A stretch of DNA of 18,776 nucleotides from Fodinibacter sp045807225 (lineage in GTDB: Bacteria > Actinomycetota > Actinomycetes > Actinomycetales > Dermatophilaceae), in NCBI GenBank assembly GCA_045807225.1, contig JBJMHU010000020.1, positions 1 to 18,776 on the forward strand. Reading direction: 5' to 3'. The notes beneath the pieces are model-generated. The model was given only the letters and a program-made list of their open reading frames with translations, was not told the DNA's origin and made no database searches. Each line of letters opens with the position of its first letter. The first letter of the stretch is position 1. Position numbers and translations under genes: made by a program. Below, one piece after another: positions 1 to 8,174 of the stretch.

Positions 1-1949
<1,949 letters not shown>

Positions 1950-1979
1950 TCGGCGCCTGCTGCCGGCCACGACGACGAG

Positions 1980-2006
1980 GGGCCCCGACCAAGCCGGTCG
2001 GGGCCC
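1980..2006 (+). terminator. Intrinsic terminator after clpC
   Basis: An 11-bp perfect GC-rich stem (1980-1990 with 1996-2006) closes a 5-nt loop, AAGCC. It begins 30 bp after the clpC stop and is followed by a T-containing stretch (TTCGTCGTG) rather than a strict T run, as is usual in GC-rich actinobacteria. Confidence 0.8.
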
Positions 2007-2122
2007 TTCGTCGTGTGGTTCGTCGCCCGCGCCCCTTGCCAAACCTTGAACCGCCCTTTACCCAACCGGGGGCCGTCCTGGCGCACACTGGAAGTCGCAG
2101 GATTCTTCCGGGACTCTTGCCA

Positions 2123-2156
2123 GCGGCCCGCCACCACCCCTGCGGTGGCGGGCCGC
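2123..2156. other. Isolated 13-bp perfect hairpin between clpC and argA
   Basis: Bases 2123-2135 pair perfectly with 2144-2156 around an 8-nt loop (ACCCCTGC). The hairpin lies 117 bp beyond the clpC terminator and 87 bp before the argA start, so neither gene obviously needs it. It could be a second clpC terminator, the terminator of a small unannotated transcript between 2007 and 2122, or a protein-binding dyad. No T run follows on either strand. No convincing small ORF with a ribosome-binding site was seen in this gap. Confidence 0.5.
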
Positions 2157-2231
2157 GTCCATGCCCGCAGGCGGTGTGCACGCTGACGTCCGGCTGGCGA
2201 CCCGACGCAGCCCGGCCTGCGAGCGCGTCGT

Positions 2232-2243
2232 TACGCTCGGGTC
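2232..2243 (+). promoter_or_regulatory. -10-like element for leaderless argA
   Basis: TACGCT at 2232-2237 fits TANNNT and sits 6 nt before the GTG start at 2244, the spacing expected if transcription starts on the start codon. No Shine-Dalgarno sequence precedes the GTG. No good -35 hexamer is visible, so this rests on the -10 and its spacing only. Confidence 0.45.
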
Positions 2244-2777
2244 GTGCCCGCCGACGCCCCGACCACGCCCCCGCTCGCCGACGCGGTGGTGGTCCGCGCG
2301 GCACGCACGGCCGACGTCCGGGCGATCCGCGCCCTGGTGGCGCCCCTGGCGGAGCGCCGCGTGCTGCTCAACAAGGAGGCCGTCGCCTACTACGAGTCGG
2401 TCACCGACTTCGTGGTCGCAGAGGCGCACGGGCAGGTCGTGGGCTGCGGCGCGCTGCACGTGCTCTGGGAGGACCTCGGCGAGGTGCGCACGCTGGCCGT
2501 CGACGCCTCGGTGCACGGCACGGGGGTCGGGTCGGCCGTGCTCGAGCGGCTCGTCGAGCGGGCCCGGCTGCTCGGGTTGAGCCGGCTGTTCTGCCTCACC
2601 TTCGAGACCGCGTTCTTCGCCCGGCACGGGTTCGCCCCGATCGAGGGCCAGGCCGTCGACCCGGAGGTCTACGCCGAGCTGCTGCGCAGCTACGACGAGG
2701 GTGTGGCCGAGTTCCTCGACCTCGAGCGGGTCAAGCCCAACACCCTGGGCAACACCCGGATGCTGCGGGTGCTGTAG
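2244..2777 (+). CDS. argA: Amino-acid N-acetyltransferase (ArgA-type, GNAT fold)
   Basis: This 177-residue protein is a single-domain GNAT acetyltransferase closely resembling M. tuberculosis Rv2747, the stand-alone N-acetylglutamate synthase that makes the first intermediate of arginine synthesis from glutamate and acetyl-CoA in the cytoplasm. Shared stretches recalled from that family are VGCGALHVLW (66-75), LGEVRTLAVD (78-87), LTFETAFFARHGF (118-130) and the C-terminal VAEFLDLERVKPNTLGN. The acetyl-CoA loop is HGTGVG at 91-96. It lacks the amino-acid-kinase domain of E. coli ArgA, as expected in actinobacteria. The GTG at 2244 was chosen because the family similarity begins about 15 residues later and a -10-like hexamer lies 6 nt upstream. 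It is monocistronic and convergent with the next gene. Confidence 0.9.
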   Translation: MPADAPTTPPLADAVVVRAARTADVRAIRALVAPLAERRVLLNKEAVAYYESVTDFVVAEAHGQVVGCGALHVLWEDLGEVRTLAVDASVHGTGVGSAVLERLVERARLLGLSRLFCLTFETAFFARHGFAPIEGQAVDPEVYAELLRSYDEGVAEFLDLERVKPNTLGNTRMLRVL

Positions 2778-2791
2778 CCCGCAGTGGCGGG
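2778..2791. terminator. Short bidirectional hairpin between convergent genes
   Basis: CCCGC (2778-2782) pairs with GCGGG (2787-2791) around AGTG. It fills the 15-bp gap between the stop codons of argA (plus) and the gluzincin gene (minus). A 5-bp stem is short for a terminator, so the role is tentative. Confidence 0.35.
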
Positions 2792-2792
2792 G

Positions 2793-4877
2793 TCAGCCGC
2801 GGTCCTCGGATGCCGGCGCTCCCGTCCCAGCGCTCACGGCTGCTTCGTCGGACGACGAGGCCAGCGGTCCGCCGATGTCCGTGACCGGCGGGTCGAGCTG
2901 GTCGGCGGTGGCATCAGCGAGCAGCTCGAGCTGCTCGGTGCGGCGGCGAGCTCGGGCGGCCCGGCGACGGCGCCACCACACCACGGCCCCGGCGAGCAGC
3001 AGGAGGAGCAGCACGGGCAGCGCGAGCCCGACGAGCAGGGCTCGGTCGGACCGGCTGGTCACCTCGCCGGCCGCCGTGGTGGCGCGGGCGTACTCGCCCT
3101 GGTCGAGCAGCGACCTCGCCCGGTCAGCCCGCCCCTCGACGTCGAGCACGGTCGCGCCGACCGCGCTCAGTGGGTCGCGGTCCCGCGCCGCGGTGCGCTG
3201 CGCATCCCCCACCGCAGTGATCGCGGCGGCAGCCTGCGGCAGCGTGGTGGCCAGGGCGGCGTACTGCACGTCGCTCGCCGCGCGCTCGTAGGAGGCGCGC
3301 ACGGCATCCGGCACCCTGATGCCGGCCCGCTGCGCCGCCGCCTGCACGGCGCTCGCGCCGGCCCCCAGCCCGGCCACCTTGGTCCGCACCTGGGCGGCGC
3401 GCGCGAAGTCCCACTCGGTCATCGCGTCGCGCAGGCCCTCCGGCGGAAGCCAGGAGCCGTCGGCCGCGTCGACCTCGGCGTAGGCCGTGCGGGCCGTCGC
3501 GCGCGGTGCCAGCGCGGCCCGTTGCTTCGTGGTCAGGGCCCAGTCCTGCACCACCTGCGCGGCATCCTCGACCCCCGCCCGGGTCTGGAGCAGGTCCAGC
3601 CAGCGCCTCCAGTCGGTGCGACCGCCGCCGGCGTCCTTGCTGCCGGCCGGGTCGTAGGCGCGCTCGCCGCGGACGCCCGCGCTGAGCACCGCCGACAGCT
3701 GGGCGTCGTCGAGCCGGCCGACCAGCGCGGTGGTCGCCGCGTAGGCCGCCGGGTAGGCGTAGTCGTCGACGCTCGCGGCGCGCGAGCTCGCCGACCCGCC
3801 CCAGCTGTTCAGGGCGACGGCCCCCCGGGAGCCCGGGGAGACCTCGGGGTGCTTCGCGGGAGTGCCCCCGGTGGCCTCGACGGCACGCTCGGCGAGCACC
3901 TGGGCCAGCCCCTCCGAGATCCACCGCTGCTCGAACCGGTCCTCGGACACCCAGGCGTGCGAGAGCTCGTGCAGCACGAGGTCGGCGTCGAGCTGCTCAC
4001 CGATCACGATCTCGTCGTCGGTGGCGTCGAACCAGCCGTCGTAGCCACGCAGGGTCGGCGAGGCGTCCTCGCGGATGCGCTCCAACCCGCCGGGCCAGGG
4101 GGCGCCGACGAGCTTCTCCAGGGCCGGGATGCCCTTGGTCACCTGGCCGGCGACGAAGGTTCCCCAGCTGGGGTCGTCCTGGAAGCCGTCGAGCTTGACC
4201 GAGACGCCGTTGACCTCCACGGTGCGCTCGTCGGTGCGCTCGGGGTCCCGCAGCGACACCACGGCCCAGGACCCGCCACCGTCGCTGCTGGCCGTGGAGG
4301 AGTGCGTGGTGGTGGCGCCCCGCTGCGTCGCGGTGAAGTCGTCGCTGGTCGCGTCGAAGGTCATCGACGTCGGTGCCACGACCTCGACGGTGTTGCGCCC
4401 GGCATCCCCGACGCCGTAGACGGCGAAGCTCGCGTAGCCCGGCCCCACCCGGGTGCTGTCCTCGGCCCGCGGCTTCTCGCCCGGCACCCGGAAGGTCAGC
4501 GTGATGGTGCGAGTGCGCCCGTAGAGCAGGTTGGGGAACGAGATGCGCGCCAACCGGGTCGAGGGGTCCTCGCTGGGCTTGAGCGAGACCGACAACGCCG
4601 AGCCCCCACTGCGGGCCCGCAGCCTCGTCGCCCCGGCTGGCACCGGCACGGTGAACCCGTCGTAGTAGTAGAAGAACCCACCCCGGCTCGGCGTGGTGTT
4701 GCGCAGGTCGATGGTGATCGTGCCGGTCACCGTGGTCGCCTTCGGGTCGAGCACGTAGCGGCTGCGGCCCTGCGTCGAGAGCCCCTCATCAGCAAGCGCC
4801 GGCTGCCCGACCAGCACCGCACCCACGGCGAGCGCGACCGCCCAGGTGGCCCGTCGCCCCGTGCGCCCTGCCCCCAC
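2793..4877 (-). CDS. Membrane-anchored gluzincin-like (peptidase MA-type) exported protein
   Basis: From the chosen GTG at 4877 the product has 694 residues. A signal peptide (residues 7-29, cleavage after ALA) leads to a beta-rich N-terminal half, then HELSH at 303-307 with a downstream Glu322 in RWISEG. This is a zinc-metallopeptidase (gluzincin) pattern, H-E-x-x-H with a third acidic ligand. An alanine-rich helical region follows. A single membrane segment (about 613-635, ending WWRRRR) and a 59-residue cytoplasmic tail close the protein, so the catalytic region should face outward. A longer frame starts at 4928, but that GTG overlaps a likely -10 element; GTG 4877 has GGAGGA 6 nt upstream. 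The substrate is unknown. The HExxH-to-Glu spacing (14 residues) is shorter than the classical M1 spacing of 18, so activity is plausible rather than shown. It lies 131 bp downstream of the DUF305 gene on the same strand. Confidence 0.75.
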   Translation of the reverse strand: MGAGRTGRRATWAVALAVGAVLVGQPALADEGLSTQGRSRYVLDPKATTVTGTITIDLRNTTPSRGGFFYYYDGFTVPVPAGATRLRARSGGSALSVSLKPSEDPSTRLARISFPNLLYGRTRTITLTFRVPGEKPRAEDSTRVGPGYASFAVYGVGDAGRNTVEVVAPTSMTFDATSDDFTATQRGATTTHSSTASSDGGGSWAVVSLRDPERTDERTVEVNGVSVKLDGFQDDPSWGTFVAGQVTKGIPALEKLVGAPWPGGLERIREDASPTLRGYDGWFDATDDEIVIGEQLDADLVLHELSHAWVSEDRFEQRWISEGLAQVLAERAVEATGGTPAKHPEVSPGSRGAVALNSWGGSASSRAASVDDYAYPAAYAATTALVGRLDDAQLSAVLSAGVRGERAYDPAGSKDAGGGRTDWRRWLDLLQTRAGVEDAAQVVQDWALTTKQRAALAPRATARTAYAEVDAADGSWLPPEGLRDAMTEWDFARAAQVRTKVAGLGAGASAVQAAAQRAGIRVPDAVRASYERAASDVQYAALATTLPQAAAAITAVGDAQRTAARDRDPLSAVGATVLDVEGRADRARSLLDQGEYARATTAAGEVTSRSDRALLVGLALPVLLLLLLAGAVVWWRRRRAARARRRTEQLELLADATADQLDPPVTDIGGPLASSSDEAAVSAGTGAPASEDRG

Positions 4878-4926
4878 TGCTGGTCCTCCGTGCTCACGGC
4901 CGCCACTGCTCACGGCTCTGGCGAGC

Positions 4927-4956
4927 ACTGTATGCCGCGTGCCTGTGTCGCGTCAG
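4927..4956 (-). promoter_or_regulatory. Promoter of the gluzincin gene
   Basis: On the minus strand, CTGACG (4956-4951, five of six matches to TTGACG) is followed after 18 nt by TACAGT (4932-4927), predicting a transcript start near 4920 and a leader of about 43 nt carrying GGAGGA before GTG 4877. The -10 overlaps the GTG of the longer frame, which argues against that upstream start. Confidence 0.5.
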
Positions 4957-5008
4957 CCCGTGCGGGCGGCGCCGGGCTGCGAGAACCCGCAACGGGGAGG
5001 TGGACGGC

Positions 5009-5710
5009 TCAGCCGAGCCGGTCCAACATCTCGCGCATCTGCCGGACCTGCTTCGCCTGCGTGACCGAGATGTCGTCAGCGGTCTCGGCCACTCTCTCGT
5101 CGACCGCGCCGCGCAGGTGGTCCTCGACCATGGCGATCGCGCCCTGGTGGTGGCGGATCATCAGGGTCAGGAAGAGCCGGTCCGCGTCCGGGCCGGTGGC
5201 GGCAGCCAGTCGCCCGAGCTCGGCCTGCGTGGCCATGCCCGGCATCGAGTGCGTCGCGTGGTCGGTGAGGTTGGGGTTGGTGGCCTCGGGTGGGACGTCC
5301 TGCCCGCGCCCCTGCAGCCAGGCCGACATCGCCCCCATCTCGGGCTCCTGCTCGTCCCCGATCCGCAACGCGAGGGCCTTGACCTGAGCGTCGCTGAGGT
5401 CGGGGGCGGCCGAGCGCACCATCACGAGCGCCTGGGCGTGGTGGACGATCATCTGCTGGTAGAAGCGCGCATCGGCGGGCGCGGCGGAGGGGGTCGTGAC
5501 GGGTGCTGCCGCCGATCCGCTCAGGGTCGCGTTGGGCTGCCCGGGCACACCCGGCTGCAGCACCGGGACGCTGGGTGTCGCGGCGGTGACGGCGGGCAGC
5601 GGCTGCTCGTCGCCGGTGCACCCACTGAGGACCAACGCGAGCAGGGCACCCACCGCGGCACCGGTTCGGCGGCGCCACCGGGGGCTGGAGCAAACGGTGT
5701 GGCTCGACAC
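5009..5710 (-). CDS. DUF305 lipoprotein
   Basis: The 233-residue product from GTG 5710 has an Arg-rich n-region (RWRRR), a hydrophobic segment and a lipobox LSGC with the lipidated cysteine at 31, so it should be anchored outside the membrane. After a Pro/Thr/Ala linker comes a full DUF305 ferritin-like helical domain: MIVHHAQAL (His90-His91), DEQEPEMGAM, HATHSMPGM (Met156 and Met159) and MIRHHQGAI (His187-His188). The paired His and Met motifs define the family; Synechocystis CopM, a DUF305 protein, binds copper, so metal binding is a reasonable but unproven inference here. The longest frame begins at 5779, but GTG 5710 lies 6 nt after a TACAGT -10-like hexamer and directly precedes the signal peptide. 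The gene is divergent from the LVIVD gene and upstream of the gluzincin gene on the same strand. Confidence 0.88.
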   Translation of the reverse strand: MSSHTVCSSPRWRRRTGAAVGALLALVLSGCTGDEQPLPAVTAATPSVPVLQPGVPGQPNATLSGSAAAPVTTPSAAPADARFYQQMIVHHAQALVMVRSAAPDLSDAQVKALALRIGDEQEPEMGAMSAWLQGRGQDVPPEATNPNLTDHATHSMPGMATQAELGRLAAATGPDADRLFLTLMIRHHQGAIAMVEDHLRGAVDERVAETADDISVTQAKQVRQMREMLDRLG

Positions 5711-5722
5711 CGCGTCACTGTA
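5711..5722 (-). promoter_or_regulatory. -10-like element for leaderless DUF305 gene
   Basis: On the minus strand TACAGT (5722-5717) is followed by 6 nt (GACGCG) and then the GTG start at 5710-5708. The only purine-rich run (GGAGGA) is 18 nt from the GTG, too far to act as a ribosome-binding site. No convincing -35 was found. Confidence 0.45.
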
Positions 5723-5774
5723 ACCCGTTCCTCCGCAACGGCATCCCGTCGGTGCAGGCACGGCCGGAGCGGGT

Positions 5775-5808
5775 CGCAAACCTGCCGAACCTGTGCAAAC
5801 TCTTTGCG
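5775..5808. promoter_or_regulatory. Cluster of GCAAA/TTTGC half-sites in the divergent region
   Basis: GCAAAC occurs at 5776-5781 and again at 5795-5800, and TTTGC at 5803-5807 completes a perfect 5-bp dyad with the second copy (3-nt centre). The outer pair CGCAAA (5775-5780) and TTTGCG (5803-5808) is also inverted. This AT-richer patch lies between the DUF305 and LVIVD genes and resembles a regulator-binding site; the regulator is unknown. Confidence 0.35.
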
Positions 5809-5836
5809 TTCCCTATGCCAAGTGGCAGCCCCGGTC

Positions 5837-5867
5837 TTGGCAGGGTGGCTCGTCCACGCACCCTGCC
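5837..5867 (+). promoter_or_regulatory. Candidate promoter overlapped by a 9-bp inverted-repeat operator
   Basis: GGCAGGGTG (5839-5847) and CACCCTGCC (5859-5867) form a perfect 9-bp inverted repeat with an 11-nt centre, giving 20 bp between arm centres (two helical turns). The left arm overlaps TTGGCA (5837-5842, five of six matches to the -35 consensus) and the right arm contains CACCCT (5859-5864), a weak -10 with 16-nt spacing. A repressor bound here would cover the promoter of the LVIVD gene. The dyad is clear; the promoter assignment is tentative. Confidence 0.45.
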
Positions 5868-5922
5868 GACGTGGCGTCGTGTTGATCCGTGACACCACTC
5901 GGCCCAGTCGATCGAGGTGGAT

Positions 5923-7287
5923 ATGACACGTACACGCCTTCTCGCGGTTGCCGCTGCGGGAACCCTGATGGTGGCTCTCGGAGGTGTCGGGGCCGCATCA
6001 GCAGGAGACGGCCTCAACGTCTCCGGCACGGACCTGAAAGCCGACCAGATCGGCTACAGCGCCAACGTCAAGCACATGAGCAACACCCCCCACGTCGGAC
6101 CCTTCGCCGGACAGTTCGGCACGGACCTCGCCTTCCAGGGCGACCGCGCCTACGTGGGCAACTACCAGGGCTTCATCATCTACGACATCTCCGAGCCCTC
6201 TGCTCCGGTGACCCTCGCCCAGGTCAACTGCCCGGGCTCGCAGAACGACATCAGCGTGCGCGGCGACCTGGTGTTCCTGTCCACCGACTCCTCTCGCTCG
6301 GACGACAGCTGCAACAGCACCACCCAGTCGGTGAACAACCCCGCGTCGTGGGAGGGCATCAAGATCTTCGACGTCTCCGACGTGACGGCGCCGAAGTACA
6401 TCAAGTCCGTCGAGACGAAGTGCGGCTCGCACACCCACACCGTGGTTCCCGGGACCGACGCCGACTACCTGTACGTGTCGAGCTACGGCCCGTCGGCCGC
6501 GTCGGCGGACTGCAAGCCCCCGCACGACCTGATCTCGATCGTCAAGGTGCCGCACGCGAATCCCACGGCGGCCAGCGTCGTGGCGACCCCGGTGCTCTTC
6601 CCCGAGGGCGGCAACACCGGCACGTCGGGCTGCCACGACATCACCGCGTACCCCAGCAAGAAGATCGCTGCCGGCGCCTGCATGGGTGACGGCGTCATCA
6701 TGGACATCTCGAACCCCGAGGCGCCCAGGGTCGTCGAGACGGTGCGGGACACGAACTTCGCGTTCTGGCACTCGGCCACCTTCAACAGCGACGGCAGCAA
6801 GGTCGTCTTCACCGACGAGCTCGGCGGGGGCGGCGCCGCCACCTGTACCGCGGCCATCGGCCCCAACCGGGGCGCCAACGCGATCTACGACCTGTCCGGC
6901 GACAACCAGCTGAGCTTCCGGTCGTACTACAAGATCCCGCGCCTGCAGAACACCACCGAGAACTGCGTCGCCCACAACGGCTCGATCATCCCGATCGACG
7001 GTCGTGACGTCATGGTGCAGTCGTGGTACCAGGGTGGGGTCTCGCTGTGGGAGTTCACCGACTCGAGCGCACCCAAGGAGCTCGGCTACTTCGAGCGCGG
7101 CCCGCTGTCCCCGACCGCCCTGGGCGGGACGTGGTCGGCGTACTACTACAACGGGTTCGTCTACAGCTCCGACATCCAGAAGGGCTTCGACGTGCTGATG
7201 GTCAAGGACCCGACGCTGCGCAAGGCCAACTCGGTGCGACTGCGCGAGTTCAACGCACAGAGCCAGCCGGTCTACCCGATCCGCTGA
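5923..7287 (+). CDS. Secreted LVIVD-repeat beta-propeller protein
   Basis: The 454-residue product has a Sec signal peptide (MTRTRLLAVAAAG..., cleavage after ASA at about 27) and no membrane anchor, so it should be secreted. LVIVD-type blades are visible as GFIIYDISEPSAPV (about 83-96), GIKIFDVSDVTAP (145-157), GVIMDISNPEAP (257-268) and GVSLWEFTDSSAP (372-384), giving a propeller fold. Each blade region also carries a conserved-looking His: HTHT (170-173), CHD (238), WHS (282) and AHNG (350). Eight cysteines in the mature part suggest disulfides. No enzyme activity is assigned to this family that I can name. ATG 5923 was preferred over GTG 5917 because GAGG lies 5 nt before it. It is divergent from the DUF305 lipoprotein gene and followed by a strong terminator. 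Confidence 0.85.
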   Translation: MTRTRLLAVAAAGTLMVALGGVGAASAGDGLNVSGTDLKADQIGYSANVKHMSNTPHVGPFAGQFGTDLAFQGDRAYVGNYQGFIIYDISEPSAPVTLAQVNCPGSQNDISVRGDLVFLSTDSSRSDDSCNSTTQSVNNPASWEGIKIFDVSDVTAPKYIKSVETKCGSHTHTVVPGTDADYLYVSSYGPSAASADCKPPHDLISIVKVPHANPTAASVVATPVLFPEGGNTGTSGCHDITAYPSKKIAAGACMGDGVIMDISNPEAPRVVETVRDTNFAFWHSATFNSDGSKVVFTDELGGGGAATCTAAIGPNRGANAIYDLSGDNQLSFRSYYKIPRLQNTTENCVAHNGSIIPIDGRDVMVQSWYQGGVSLWEFTDSSAPKELGYFERGPLSPTALGGTWSAYYYNGFVYSSDIQKGFDVLMVKDPTLRKANSVRLREFNAQSQPVYPIR

Positions 7288-7330
7288 CGCAAGGACCCAT
7301 CCGCGGCATCCTGCAGCCGCGAGTGGAGGG

Positions 7331-7363
7331 CCGGCCCGCTCCCGTCGTCCGGGGGCGGGCCGG
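7331..7363 (+). terminator. Terminator after the LVIVD gene, possibly bidirectional
   Basis: Bases 7331-7343 pair with 7351-7363 over 13 bp (one T-G wobble on the plus strand) around a 7-nt loop, followed by TTCCGTT. It lies 43 bp after the LVIVD stop and 21 bp beyond the stop of the convergent MOSC gene, so it can serve both. Confidence 0.75.
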
Positions 7364-7380
7364 TTCCGTTCAGCGCGTCA

Positions 7381-7408
7381 CGGTCACCGGGTCACGGTCA
7401 CCGGGTCA
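7381..7408. repeat. 14-bp perfect tandem duplication at the MOSC gene 3' end
   Basis: CGGTCACCGGGTCA is present twice in a row (7381-7394 and 7395-7408). It spans the last codons and the stop of the MOSC gene on the minus strand, where it encodes the C-terminal DPVTVTR and supplies an in-phase TGA at 7384-7386. Because 14 is not a multiple of 3, copy-number change would shift the frame at the C-terminus. Confidence 0.8.
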
Positions 7409-8034
7409 CCAGGGCGGACCCGTCCCGGCACGATGACCCGGGCATTGAGGCCGCGCAGCCGCATCGGCCGGCCGACCGGGCCGTTGACGAACCGCATCGC
7501 CTCGGCCCCGAAGCGCTCGACGAACTTGGCGCACCCGGTGTGCGGCGCCTCGGACACCTCGATGACGGCGCCGCGCCCCGACGGCTCGCCGATGGTGAGG
7601 CGCGAGCCGGCGGGCAGGTTGTCGTGGGAGAGGTCCAGGTCGAGGTAGAGCTGGTCACCCGCGAGCGGGCGGCGCGCCGGGCCCCCCGCGAGGAACTCGA
7701 CCATCCGGGCGCTCATCACGGTGAGCTGCCTGTCGGGGTGCGGGCCACCGTCGGGCGTGCGGCTGCTGCCCCGCTCGGACCAGGTGTCCCCGACCAGACC
7801 GAGCGCGAGATCGAGCTCGCCCTCGTCGAGCACCTCGCGCTCCCCGGGGGCCGGCCGGCGCACGACCAGCGTGAGGGTACCGACGTCGCGCGGCGCCCGG
7901 AGGAGTTCGGGCACGAAGGCCGCGAGCTCTTCGGGGGTGCGGTGCGCCGGTACCGGCGGCGGGAGCGGGTCCGGTCCCGGCGTGGGCACCGGCATCCGTG
8001 CGGTGTGGTGCCCGGAGGTGGCGCTGGTGGTCAT
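7384..8034 (-). CDS. MOSC-domain protein
   Basis: The 216-residue product has a short Pro-rich N-terminus and then a MOSC domain: GLVGDTW (79-85), TVMSARMVEFLAG (105-117), DLSHDNLPAGSRLTIG (134-149), EAPHTGCAKF with the family's conserved cysteine at 168, and RGLNARVIVPGRVRPGD (194-210). MOSC domains occur in molybdenum-cofactor sulfurase C-termini and in YiiM/YcbX-type proteins, where the cysteine is thought to carry sulfur or take part in Mo-cofactor redox chemistry. No partner domain (ferredoxin or NifS-like) is fused here, so the substrate is open. ATG 8034 has only a weak purine stretch; CACACT lies 7 nt upstream, so a leaderless start is possible. It is 140 bp downstream of mutY on the same strand. 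That gap holds no recognised feature. Confidence 0.85.
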   Translation of the reverse strand: MTTSATSGHHTARMPVPTPGPDPLPPPVPAHRTPEELAAFVPELLRAPRDVGTLTLVVRRPAPGEREVLDEGELDLALGLVGDTWSERGSSRTPDGGPHPDRQLTVMSARMVEFLAGGPARRPLAGDQLYLDLDLSHDNLPAGSRLTIGEPSGRGAVIEVSEAPHTGCAKFVERFGAEAMRFVNGPVGRPMRLRGLNARVIVPGRVRPGDPVTVTR

Positions 8035-8174
8035 GCCACCCAGTGTGGTGGGGTCGCGAACCGTGGCGCATCGCCTTCCACCCCGCGAACTGCCAACCCT
8101 TCGCCCGCGGCAGCGGCACGAGCCCTCGGATGCCGGTCAGCGCGAAGGCCTGCGGTGGGCCAAGGCGCCCCAGC

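Noticed and set aside
2784..5387. Long open frame (867 codons) on the plus strand opposite the gluzincin and DUF305 genes
   Set aside because: It is antisense to two well-supported genes and spans their boundary. Such long shadow frames arise from high GC; the protein is low-complexity Arg/Gly/Ala-rich with no recognisable domain.
5917..5919. GTG start two codons before the LVIVD ATG
   Set aside because: It lacks a ribosome-binding site, whereas GAGG is correctly spaced before ATG 5923.
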